Below are positions 12,811 to 21,702 of a stretch of 64,000 bases of DNA, in pieces. The stretch is from Haemaphysalis longicornis (taxonomy: Eukaryota; Arthropoda; Arachnida; Ixodida; Ixodidae): contig CM023454.1 of assembly GCA_013339765.2 (NCBI GenBank), positions 62,377,878 to 62,441,877 on the forward strand, written 5' to 3'. The stretch's first letter is position 1. Each line of letters begins with the position of its first letter. A program made the translations under genes and the position numbers. The notes under the pieces were generated by a model. It had not been told where the DNA came from, ran no database searches, and was given only the letters and a program-made list of their open reading frames with translations.

Positions 12811-13834
12811 TTATAAGTTGGAATTATTTGTGTAGTAATCAAATACAACAGTTATTTTTATAATAAAGAATAATAGTTTACATTTAGATAAATTTAAACT
12901 CATTTGCCATCCGCCACACCAGTTGTTAATGAGATTAGTGTGTTTCTGGAGAGCAACGTGGTCATCGGTACTAGTTATAGAACGGTATAGAATGCAATCA
13001 TCAGCAAAAAGCCATATTGACGAAGAAATATTATTTGTATGATTATTAATGTGGATTAGAAAAAGTAACGGCCCCAAGACGCTACCCTGAGGCACTCCAG
13101 AGGTGACATCGAAAATTGGAGATGAGGAGTTACTAACCAGAGTAAACTGCTGTCGAAAAGACAAAAAGTTACTGATTCACAATAAGATTAGCGCGTCTAA
13201 ACAAAGTTCTGTTAATTTCGCAATTAGACGGGAATGACGTACGCGATCGAATGCTATAGAAAAGTCTAGGAAAAAGCAGTCGGTTTGTAAATTATTATCC
13301 ATATTGAAGTGAAGATCAGTGGTAAATTCGAGTAACTGGGTGTCGCGTGACAACTTTGCTTAAATCCATGCTGATTCTCAAAAAAGAAGCTATTGGTTTC
13401 TAAATGACAATTATTGTGCAAATAAATTATATGCTGAAGCATCTTGCAGCAAATGCATGTTAGTGATATGGGGTCGTAATGTTCTGGTGAATACCTATTG
13501 CCCCTTTTAAATAAGGGAACTACTTTACCTATTTTCCAATCAGCCGGCAGTTGTCCTGTTGATAAAGATTGTGTGAAGATATGGTGCAGGATTTTACTTG
13601 AGCATAATGACGAGTTTTTTAGCACCTTAGAAATAACGTTGTCAATGCCTCAAGAATTTGATAATTAAGGTTTTCCAATACCTTCGCAATCCATTCAGCG
13701 CTGACAGCAACGGATTCCATGAATCTATAATCAAACTCGGGAACTTCGGGCCCTCTGGTATGATCTTCGCACGTGAACACAGATGAAAAAAATGAGTTCA
13801 ACATTGAAGCGCTATCTGCATCTGATAGAGGCAT
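12811..13834 (-). pseudogene. LINE A reverse transcriptase
   Basis: Several minus frames together give a CR1/L2-type RT. The order is: a pre-RT segment (SMLNSFFSSVFT), a finger block (LPADWKIGKVVPLFKRG), QHGFKQSC, block A with FFLDFSIAFDRV (catalytic Asp kept, about 13230-13265), TSGVPQGSVLGPLLFLI, the catalytic box LFADDCILYR (both Asp kept, about 13010) and a thumb with LNLSKCK. Frameshifts and stops separate the blocks (near 13170-13200, 13266 and 13619). Together with the upstream endonuclease it would have made the enzyme for target-primed reverse transcription. The RT coding is followed by 0.8 kb of 3' UTR. Confidence 0.8.
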
Positions 13835-14225
13835 ATGGTTAGCATCTTGTATGCTGACAGAATTTTCAGCAATTGTGAGGGGAAATTACTTCTCAGACTT
13901 TTTTGGATTAGTATTTAACATGGTATTTAACATGGATAATGACGAGTTTTTTAGCACCTTAGAAATAACGTTGTCAATGCCTCAAGAATTTGATAATTTA
14001 GGTTTTCCAATACCTTCGCAATCTATTCAGCGCTGACAGCAATGAATTTCATAAATATATAATCAAACTCTGGAACTCTTGGGGCCGTTACTTTTTCTAA
14101 TCCACATTAATAATCATACAATTAATATTTCTTCGTCAATACGGCTTTTTGCTGATGATTGCATTCTATACCGTTCTATAACTAGTCCCGATGACGCTCT
14201 GTTTTGCACAGCTTCTGGCTGGTTC
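13604..14225. repeat. Rearranged segment inside LINE A (direct duplication and inversion)
   Basis: About 150 bases at 13604-13753 recur in direct orientation at 13936-14086, both beginning 'ataatgacgagtttttt'. Immediately after, 14081-14186 is a near-perfect reverse complement of 12970-13075, the RT block encoding LFADD. Then 'gttttgcacagcttctggctggtt' (from about 14201) repeats a 3' UTR segment near 12571. LINE A therefore contains an extra, partly inverted patch of its own 3' half. Confidence 0.8.
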
Positions 14226-14619
14226 TGAGGAGCTGAGTCATGCGTAAAATATTTAGATTTCGCTTTGCTTATTCGGAGCAGTACTCTTTCAAAGAATCCT
14301 TGTATTTTTTCTAATCCGAAGGGCTCGAAGTGTGCTTTGCAGTTTTGTAGAGCCGCTTCTTCTTTCATCTATGAGACTTAAACATTTTGTTAAACCAGGA
14401 ATTTTTATGGTCGTTCGAGATAGAAATTAGGCGAATATATTTATCACCCAAAGTAATGATTTTGTTTCTGAAGAAAACGCAGTTTCCCTTGACAGATAGG
14501 TACGAGAAAGATAGAAGAAAAACCTGATCGTAAAAAACTTCCAATTCATCATTCATACCTTCGTAATTACCTTTGTTATATTTCCGAATGTTTTTAACAG
14601 TACTATGTAATACGTGGGT

Positions 14620-15268
14620 TTAGAGGCTAAGTGTTGTTTGAAGTAGCCTATGGTCATTGAAACCATCTATGTGAAGAATAGCACTGACAGTCTCAGGAGC
14701 GTTAGTTATAATGAGGCCTAAAATGTTTGTACCCCGAGTCGGTTCCTTCACAACTTGAAACAGGTTGTAATCTAGGGTTACACATACAAATTCCATTGCT
14801 TCGTGGCAGGTAAAAGTTAAGAGGGACCAACCAATCTCGGAAAAATTAGTCGCCGAGTAGTATATATTATCAGGAGAGCATTGCTGAATTGCTGAATCAA
14901 AGCTTTTGTGCAGCTGTTCTACAAACATGTCATTCCAGTCGGGAGGGCGATAGCATACACCTATCAATTTTTTGTTGCTGATGCGACGCATGTGGTCCTT
15001 GCAACTTCAATAGTGGAGTCTGTATTGACGCCAAAGGATGACAGTGTTTTTTAATAGCTAGTAGAACACCACCACCTCTTTTTTTATCGCTGTCATGCCT
15101 GAATATGTTGTAGGTGCTGTTATCGGGGAGAAGGTCGTGAACGGGTATATCAGAATGAAGCCAAGTCTCTGTTATTGCTAAAATATCAGGGTTACTATCT
15201 TCTACAAACGAGTAAAGCTTAACGCGTTTGGGTATAAGGCTGCCTATGTTAGTAAAGCATACCTGCAT
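14620..15268 (-). pseudogene. LINE A AP endonuclease
   Basis: The N-terminal half (15268-14933) reads CFTNIGSL, then ILAITETWL (catalytic Glu), then RHDSDKKRGGGVLLAIK. The second half (14991-14620) reads LIGVCYRPPDW and ends NDHRLLQTTL, matching the SDH motif with Ser to Asn. The expected GDFN box is degraded to ATNF at about 14850. A frameshift joins the halves near 14990. This is the APE-type endonuclease that would nick target DNA. The start Met at 15268 directly precedes the first conserved strand, so it is close to the true ORF2 start. Confidence 0.78.
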
Positions 15269-15299
15269 GAATATTGACTTGTGAAATTAGTTTAAATGC

Positions 15300-16001
15300 T
15301 TAGGTTCCGTTGCTTGTGCATGCTTTCTTTGCTATGTTTTGTGAAGAATAACGGAATCCGTTGCGTGATCATGCATGTAGGTCTCGTTGTCAATGCGGAG
15401 TTTCTCGACTGACAATTTTATCAGCTTTTTTAAGCGTTTTACGAATTGAATTATTTTTCCTGGAATAAAGTGTAGATGGCGAGAATTCCTCACCGATCGA
15501 AACGTCGGTAACCTTTATTTTATGCGCGGCACAAATAATGTTTTGTTTGTCTCTAAAGAATCTCATTTTAGCAATGATTGGCCGCTGCTTATCCCTGTTG
15601 TACTTTCCCAGTCTATGTACCCGTTCAAAGTGGTCATTTGTTAGGGAGATGTTAAGTTTTCAAGAACAGAAAGTTATTAGTTGTTGCTCGGATGTTGCCC
15701 AGTCCTCTTTGTCTTCGTCATCTAAACCAAAAAAGAGCAGATTGTCCCGCCATTGCCTGTTTTCCGCGTCATCACATCTCATCGTTAAAGACTGTAGCCT
15801 ATCAGCAATATTTCGCGAAGAATCATTATGTACAGAATCGACTACATTTAAATAAAGTGCAGTCTTTGCTGTTTCCAAGGCGTTAACTCTTTCCGTCAAT
15901 TGCTTAATCTGCTGTTCAGCCACATCTTGCCTTTTCCTAACATTTTTCAATTCACTGAGTATTCTGGCCTGCCCAGCTTCTAGCCTGCCAACAACCTCCA
16001 A
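15300..16001 (-). pseudogene. LINE A ORF1, L1-like RNA-binding protein
   Basis: Reading the minus strand, a coiled coil (ELKNVRKRQDVAEQQIKQL and continuing heptads, 16000-15850) is followed by ENRQWRDNLLFFGL, the start of an L1 ORF1p-type RRM. Then comes ERVHRLGKYNRDKQRPIIAKM and a C-terminal domain (EEFSPSTLYSRKNNSIRKTLKK). This order matches the trimeric RNA chaperone ORF1p of L1 and some L2-type LINEs. One in-frame TGA (about 15659) and a 1-base frameshift near 15395 break the frame. Upstream the frame joins the 2A-like leader through a run of ten A residues (plus-strand T at 16014-16023), where nine would keep it in phase. Confidence 0.75.
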
Positions 16002-16029
16002 AACTGTGGCGACTTTTTTTTTTCAGAGT

Positions 16030-16056
16030 AGGCCCAGGGTTGGTGTCGATATCGCC
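16030..16056 (-). other. 2A-like ribosome-skipping motif upstream of ORF1
   Basis: The minus strand encodes GDIDTNPGP, matching the 2A consensus DxExNPGP except that Glu is replaced by Asp. It is preceded by a hydrophobic stretch (FEMLLIVW), as in 2A-like sequences reported from APE-type LINEs. It sits just ahead of ORF1 and in the same frame apart from one extra A in a homopolymer. In an intact relative, translation would release a leader peptide and ORF1p separately. Confidence 0.7.
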
Positions 16057-16359
16057 CCAAACAATTAACAACATTTCAAAGAGAGCATGGCACGGGCGTG
16101 CCGGAAGGCAGCATGCTCGCCTCGCAGAATGTAACAATGTCGCTGGGCACGACATCGCAATCAAAAAACGATTGTCGCTCTTCAAACGAAAAGCACACGC
16201 AAGGTAACTAACCTGTAAATACAGCAGTGCTAAGCAACCCATTCTCGATGCGGTGTCGTACCCAAAAGGAAAAGTTGTAGGCGGGCGCATATGACAGGCG
16301 ACGGTGACGATATCAGTTGACGATGCCGGTAGCCAGACGAGGGAACTGTTCCCGTCCAA
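16030..16359 (-). pseudogene. LINE A leader peptide ending in the 2A-like motif
   Basis: An open minus frame starts with Met at 16359 and has other Met codons nearer 16240. It runs without a stop through a hydrophobic stretch (CLALLYLQVSYLACAF) and a Cys-rich stretch into the 2A-like motif. Part of it lies in the last 5' UTR monomer. Hydrophobic N-terminal leaders before 2A sequences are known in some LINEs and can act as signal sequences. Whether this one was ever translated cannot be told from sequence. Confidence 0.4.
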
Positions 16360-16760
16360 ACGTGACTGTGCACAGAACGATGTCGACTGGAATGAAGCTG
16401 GCTCTGATTGGCACTGCTGTCAAGAATCGGGAGCCCACGAGCTGAAGCGCATGAGCAGTACAGCCTGTAAATACAGCAGTGGTAAGCGACCCATTTTCGA
16501 TGTGCTGTCGTGCCCAGAGGAAACATTTTAGGCGGGTGCTTTTAACCGGCGACGGTGACCATATCAGTTCACAATCCCGGTAGCCAGACGAGGGAACTGT
16601 TTGCGTCCAAACGTGGCTGTGCACAGAACGATGTAGACTTGAACGAAGCTGTTTCTGATTGGAACTGCTGCCAAGAATCTGGAGCCGACGAGCTGAAGCC
16701 CATGAGCAGTACAGCCTCTAAAATACAGCAGTTGCACGCGACCCATTCTCGATGCGGTGC
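16190..16760 (-). repeat. 251-bp tandem monomers forming the 5' UTR of LINE A
   Basis: The string 'acggtgac.atatcagtt' occurs at 16301 and 16552, an offset of 251. The shared sequence continues through 'ccggtagccagacgagggaactgtt', 'tgcacagaacgatgt.gac' and 'atgagcagtacagcct'. A further partial copy brings the total to a little over two units. Position and orientation (5' of ORF1, same strand) match the tandem promoter monomers of rodent L1 elements, so these are likely promoter units. That role is inferred. Confidence 0.75.
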
Positions 16761-16936
16761 AAAGCAAAACATGTTCCTGAACTTGTACATAAGACAGCTT
16801 ACTACCAATTCGAACACGGAAAGTACCTTCAGACATGTACCTAGAAAGGGTGTCAAGCGTGTTGCCCGAAACACCGAATGATTTCAAGCCATTCGAGATG
16901 CCGTACCGCCAGGCCATTTCGTTGGCCTTTGCATAT
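16761..16936 (-). pseudogene. LINE B reverse transcriptase, central block
   Basis: The minus frame reads AKANEMAWRYGI, then GVSGNTLDTLSRYM, then GTFRVRIGSKLSYVQVQEH, the segment just before the VPQG loop of Jockey/I-type RTs. It resumes at 11972 after LINE A. The catalytic block A aspartate that should precede this region is missing, lost at the junction with the 16937-17840 insertion. Confidence 0.75.
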
Positions 16937-17840
16937 TGTAACGGAGTATTTTGGTCACATACTGCCGCTACTTTAGCATGAAGATTGCAGTGAAGAAGTC
17001 GAAACGTTGAAGAGGTTTTAAAGGTGAACTTGTTTACTTTACTGATGACATTGGTGACATTTAGCACATACGAACTTGAAACAATTACACTTTACATAAA
17101 TTAGAAGAACAGTCAATAGATCAAGAGTACTTAGCGGGACATAGCTGGCGGGCGAAGGGCTCCCGGCGGGAGGGCAAGACGATGGGCGGCAGAGTTTCTG
17201 AAGTGAGCTGGTGCAGGCCGCCCTCTCGCTCCACATAGCCAGAGGGGCCGCGTTATATTTGCATCAGGCTGTCCGGTGGGGGACGTATTGGGGAAAAAAG
17301 CGCATCCTAGCGTGTGCGGACTGCGTGGAAAAATGCTAAGGCACACCCGCAGCCAATCAGGAAGACGCTTCTTAGCTGCAATCAGACATGTCCCCGCCAA
17401 AGTGAAAAAGGCCAAAAACACAGACACAAGGTTTCGACTCGAAAACGCGCACTCGGAGAACCACGCGTGTAAAGAAAGTAGTTTAGAAAAAACGCACTAA
17501 AGTAAACAGGGGAAAAGAGAAGGTCGTCGGAAGAACACTGAAGACACGGATCCCGAACGCGACCAGCGCACTTGCTACGGGGGAGCATGGAACGCCGCGG
17601 CCGCGGTAACAGAAGCCGAGACGAGGGCTCGCTGCTTGCGACAGCCGCGACTCTCCGTCTCTCTCTCTCTCTCGGTCAGCGCGCAGAGATCAACTCCGCA
17701 TGCGCTTCTTAGAAAAATCGGGGCTAGGCGACCGAAGAGGGATACTACAAAATATAAAAAGCAAACGGGACGGGGGCTTCGCGACAATATAAAAGAAGAT
17801 TCTTACACAAAACTGTTTCTGAATGAGGGCGTCCTTAACA
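16937..17840 (-). mobile_element. Probable solo LTR inserted in LINE B RT
   Basis: This 904-base segment separates two adjoining RT blocks of LINE B. Its ends are TGTAACGG and CCTTAACA on the plus strand, so it is TG...CA on either strand. The pentamer CATAT stands before the left end and overlaps the right end (17839-17843), a candidate target-site duplication. There is no coding sequence, and a (TC)n run lies at about 17656-17674. The minus orientation is a guess. A non-autonomous element of another type is possible. Confidence 0.45.
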
Positions 17841-17844
17841 TATC

Positions 17845-18130
17845 ATTACAACGCAACCTAGTTTATTATTGGTGGATCTCCCCATCTTGAAGCCAGCTTG
17901 GAAGCTCTCGAGAAGACCATTTTACTCTAATAAGTACATGAATCTCCCATTCATCATCTCGAGAAGTTTGCACAGGCACCTGGCCACAGCAATCAGTTGG
18001 TAGCTAGCGGGAAATGAAGTATAATTCCATTCCTTCAAGAACGCAGCAACTATGGCCTCCCTCCAAAACTTTGGAATGTGCCCCGATAGACATAACGTTG
18101 TAAAGGTGATGGAGTGTTACAAGGGTGTCT
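17845..18130 (-). pseudogene. LINE B reverse transcriptase, N-terminal blocks
   Basis: The minus strand encodes GHIPKFWREAIVAAFLKE, then SYQLIAVARCLCKLLEMM, then ESFQAGFKMGRSTNNKL, the finger and palm entry of a Jockey/I-type RT, with frameshifts between segments. It is followed (lower coordinates) by the probable solo LTR. Confidence 0.72.
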
Positions 18131-18329
18131 GCATGTAAATTGCTGTATCATTGTATATGTGATGTTGTCTGGGACAGGAGCTGAGTGTTTACAAGAGCGG
18201 AGAGCAGCCCTCAGCTTATGAAATGAAACCTAAGAGTTAGAAGATGTTCACCCATTGTCATCTAGTAAAGGCTTCTTTTAGGCTGATTGTTTTTCAAGAA
18301 TGTATTTGTTAGTGTGCTGAACTAAGCAG

Positions 18330-18843
18330 GTGTTGGAAGTGTTGTGCGATTGTGTCAACCTGGTCTTCAATTGTCTTCAGCCTAGTCTTGTGCTGACCAG
18401 AGGCCGGCTGTGCGTTTGCTGTCTTTTGAGTTTCGTATTCTTGTCCATACTTTTGTTGCGTCGGTGTAGGATTTTAATGATGTTATACATGAGCGCCAAC
18501 CATCTTGTGCTGCCTGAAGGTTCACATGTTTTCCTAACGCATATGCCCTTTTGAACAGAAGGAGGTTTCCCTACGTGGGCGACTGACGAGGGGTACCCCA
18601 TCCCTTGTATTTGGCCTCTCGCGCCCCGCTACAGTCGTCATTCCAACAGGGCCTCCTCTGGTTGAGCAGGACTCCAGAGGTGTGCAAAGGAATTGTCGGC
18701 GGTATCGATGATGTGCGCCGTGAGAAGTTGGGTAGCTTTTTCAAGATGTAGGTGTCTCTTACAACATGGAGGGGGATATAGGTCTCTTTCAACATGTAGG
18801 TGTCTTTCAACATATAGGTGGATGTCTCTGTAAATGTGTTCAA
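18330..18843 (-). pseudogene. LINE B endonuclease-RT linker
   Basis: Minus-strand frames read RRPCWNDDCSGAREAKYKGW, then NLLLFKRAYALGK, then WRSCITSLKSYTDATKVWTR. This is the characteristic W-rich linker between the endonuclease and RT of I-type LINEs (WWNxEC...A...K...W pattern). A few 1-base frameshifts separate the pieces. Confidence 0.72.
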
Positions 18844-18879
18844 GTTAACGCTTGCTTCATTGAACCTGTTTTGTGAAGA

Positions 18880-19640
18880 TGGACTGCATGGTCCTTTACC
18901 TATTTATGTTAGTGAGTTGGGGATGTGGTCATGGCCATATGGGTCCATTCCCACACTACACTCAAGAAAAATAAGAAAACTGGTGATCCAATTGCACGCC
19001 TAGATATGAGTATGCATGATATGATATGCATGATATGATCCAAGATATGAAAAGGCATGCTCCAGAGAATGTTAAAAATTTCTGCACCAGGCAACCTCAA
19101 GAATCCGTGCTACAAGAGCCCCAAAGAGAATTGTGTCAAATAGGGTCGCCTGGTAGGATGTATGGTTCAGGCAGCTGGTTGCCCAGCTCCTCAAAGTTAG
19201 AGCCCCAAAATGCAAGATCAGGAGACATATAAATGGAGCATACCCTAATCAACCCAATATTATTGTGTGAATTGCTACAGCATCAAGGAGAGTGTTCAGA
19301 GTGATAAGGTGGCATGCTAAGGATTTCCGAGCAATTATTGGCACACCTTCATAAGAGTGTGTGGAGCCATCCCTATCCTTCTTGAATGCCATATAGCTAT
19401 TTAAAATGGGTGCTTCGTATTCAGGTGTCTTTCCTGAACACATATAAAACTTGGCTGATTAGCATGCAGGGTCTCATACAGATCGTCGAGACTATTGAGA
19501 TGGCCTCTGCAGTTCAAGGAAACAATCCTTTCTTTTCACATTATGAAGTGTTGACAGCTACGGGAGTGAGAATATTTATGTAAGGTCTTTTGGGGCTTGG
19601 ACCCTTGGAAGCGGTTTTTAAACCTTCTGTGTATGTTTAG
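18880..19640 (-). pseudogene. LINE B AP endonuclease
   Basis: The minus strand starts ERIVSLNCRGHLNSLDDLYE (catalytic Asn in NCRG) and continues SFICVQET (catalytic Glu). Then come a strand with GGV degraded to EGV, QLPEPYILPGD (the GDFNAH box interrupted by a stop) and NSLWGSCSTD. The final SDH motif region near 18930 reads YGHDHIPN. Order and spacing fit an APE-type endonuclease at the start of ORF2. Numerous substitutions and stops make it non-functional. Confidence 0.72.
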
Positions 19641-19805
19641 ATGGAGGGACCCACTCCTTCCGCTGCGAAACCGAGCAGAAAGGCCCCACATCCATCTCAT
19701 CTACTGATTTGGAAGGGATACCAGAGGCGCACCGGTCCCCCAGGCTTGCCTCCCTTTCGGGGGCCCTTCGTTCGTGCCACGACTGCCGAGGGCGTCAGGA
19801 GCTAT
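19640..19805 (-). pseudogene. LINE B ORF1, C-terminal end
   Basis: A Pro/Gly/Ser-rich minus-strand stretch between the endonuclease and the BEL/Pao element. The same kind of sequence resumes on the other side at 21703. It is interpreted as the low-complexity C-terminal tail of the gag-like ORF1, split by the BEL/Pao insertion. Confidence 0.45.
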
Positions 19806-19917
19806 TGTTGTGAAATAAGTGGATATCCTTCTCTCGCGCTCCACTATCATCATCAGAAGTGTGTTTGATTAAAAGCATAATTGGGAGGGGTCTCCACGGC
19901 TCGTCCCTTTCTCTACA
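19806..19917 (+). repeat. BEL/Pao 5' LTR (112 bp)
   Basis: Begins TGTTGTGAAATAAG and ends CTCTACA. It matches the right-hand copy over its whole length. It is short for an LTR. No TATA box or AATAAA signal is obvious. Confidence 0.85.
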
Positions 19918-20206
19918 TATTTTTGGTGCTGTGAAACCCTGGAGAAGGGACCTCCAGAGGTTAGCTACAGCGAGCGTATTTCGCTTCTGTTCGACCGCCT
20001 TCTTACCTCTGAAGATTGGGAACGAAGCCGCACGGGAAGCCTCCAACTCGGATAACAGCGGGGCAGCCTTAGAAGAAGAAGATCGAACAAACCCGGCCAC
20101 AAGAGATATCTGCCCGACACAGCACGAGATGTCCGTGAGAGGAGACAAGACCGACGGGGAGACGACGCCGACTTCTGCCTTATTAGCCCGGTCGCCAGCT
20201 CTTACA

Positions 20207-21138
20207 ATGGACGCGACGCTGGACCGGTCCATGGAGGCCCATCTCAAAAGGCGGCGCATCGTCCGACTAGAAATCACGACAATCATCGGCCAAGTTGAAT
20301 ACCTCCTCCAGTGACAAGACCATCAATTAGTGAGTTGAGTGAGCTTGCTACTAAGTTAACAGTACATCACGGCGAACTGCGCCAGATTAACCGAGAAGTG
20401 AAATATTGTGTAGACATTGGTAATCTGGAGGCCGAGTATGAAGACGCATTCAACTTTGACTACCTAGTTTTTATGGCAAAATCCAAGATTGAACTTAAAA
20501 TAGTTGAAACACAGAAAGCTCGTGAAGACCTAATTGCTTCTCTCAAAGAACGAGTTCTTTCCGAACGCAGGGAACGCCGGGACAATCAGACCAGATATTT
20601 GGAAAGTAGCAAAACTTCATATGCAAATCAAACTCATGGATCGGAAAATGATGACGGACGACAAGAACTGAACAGGTATTTCCAAGATATTACCCCAATG
20701 GAAGCCAACGGTCGGGTGAATTCTTCCGAAGAAACTGGAAGCGAGGGAGAGGCAACTACTACTACGTTAATGAAGCGAAAGGCAATGATTTCTACCAGAA
20801 CTGGACTTGTGCAAACAAAGGAAGCCATCAACTACTCGAAGACCGATTACCTGACTCCAAAGATACCCCAGGAGAAGCCTTCTTTTAATGGGGAAACAGT
20901 GCTCAAAGAAACCAATGATGGAGAAGGCAAAGGTATGGATCCCGCGATGTTTGACACTGATTTTCCTGGCGAAAGGAAGAATATATGTTCCTTTAGACCT
21001 GACGCCCTTAGTCCTCCATTTCTCAAACGTAAGGCAATGAGAAAGCAGGGCGTGCGAAAGAAAGACGGCACTGCTAAAATGAATCGTGCAAATACAATGG
21101 ACCTCAATGAGGGCGCTCAAAAATTTGCAACAGTTTAA
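20207..21138 (+). pseudogene. BEL/Pao Gag-like protein, frameshifted
   Basis: The frame from ATG 20207 reads HLKRRRIVRLEITTIIGQVE and stops at 20314. The reading continues one base out of phase from 20311 with SELSELATKLTVHHGELRQI and EAEYEDAFNFDYLVF. This RRR...helix plus LxxLxxxH..L..IN..IE..Y pattern is the N-terminal helical region of BEL/Pao Gag, which packages element RNA. The later part (to 21138) is hydrophilic, rich in Lys, Glu and Ser, and shows no zinc knuckle or protease. One single-base frameshift near 20310 separates the halves. Apart from that the 275-codon second part is open. Confidence 0.7.
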
Positions 21139-21590
21139 AAGGAATTACTTCCGCCAGCGGACGTTGGGAACCCGACGGAAGAATCTTCATTTTCTTGCAA
21201 GAAGATGCGAAGTGAAGCACGACTCAAAACGCAGAACTGGAACAGTACGGAACACAACAAACCATATCGTGGGCTTTGAAGAGAGCCGCAACGCGAATGA
21301 GACCCACGCACACCCGTCTGCAACAAAGAAAAATGATGCCTCGTCCACACAGAAAGAATTACCCGCCAACAAGACACGCAAAAGCAGCTCAACTAGCCTT
21401 AAAAAAGTGCTTTTATGCGCTCCAGTGCCTCCATTTTTGGGCCCACCAAATCCAAGATATTCTTACCATCGGTGGAGGTGGAAGCCTACATGTGTTGAAC
21501 TCTTTTGGCCTACTCGGAAATGAAACTAGCTCTCCATGGACTGAACAATTTCTTGGACACGAACCATACTCATTGTGGCGCGGGGGAGGA

Positions 21591-21702
21591 TGTTGTGAAA
21601 TAAGTGAATATCCTTCTCTCGCCCTCCACTATCATCATCAGAAGTATGTTCGATTAAAGGCATCATCTGGAGGGGTCTTCACGGCTCGTCCCTTTCTCCA
21701 CA
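21591..21702 (+). repeat. BEL/Pao 3' LTR (112 bp)
   Basis: Starts right after a GGGGGAGGA polypurine tract and ends CTCCACA. It is the same length as the left LTR, with about 10 substitutions and no indels. Confidence 0.85.

Larger units (their letters stand above)
11979..16760 (-). mobile_element. LINE A: CR1/L2-type LINE with monomeric 5' UTR and 2A-like motif
   Basis: A near full-length minus-strand element of about 4.8 kb. It has 5' UTR tandem monomers (16760-16190), a leader ending in a 2A-like motif (16030-16056), an L1-like ORF1 (to about 15300), AP endonuclease (15268-14620), RT (13834-12811), a 3' UTR and a short AAATA-type 3' tail (11979-11995). It is inserted in LINE B's RT gene on the same strand. 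The two flanks belong to adjacent codons of that gene, and the bases GTTTTG occur at both junctions, a candidate short target-site duplication. The ORFs carry frameshifts, stops and an internal rearrangement, so this copy is inactive. Clade (CR1, L2 or relative) is not resolved by eye. Confidence 0.8.
19806..21702 (+). mobile_element. Non-autonomous BEL/Pao LTR retrotransposon
   Basis: A 1.9-kb element bounded by 112-bp LTRs (19806-19917 and 21591-21702), both TGTTGTGAAATAAG...ACA, differing at about 10 of 112 positions. A primer-binding-like TTTTTGGTGCTGTGAAACC follows the left LTR. A polypurine tract (GGGGGAGGA) ends directly at the right LTR. Flanking GCTAT and GCGAT fit a 5-bp target duplication with one change. 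The interior holds only a gag-like gene; protease, RT, RNase H and integrase are absent. It is inserted in ORF1 of LINE B and must have relied on enzymes from a complete BEL/Pao relative. Confidence 0.85.

Noticed and set aside
18571..18843. Repeated TYMLKDTYMLKETY peptide as a protein repeat
   Set aside because: It comes from a short local DNA repeat ('caacatgtaggtgtctttc') within the decayed LINE B linker and is not a separate gene.
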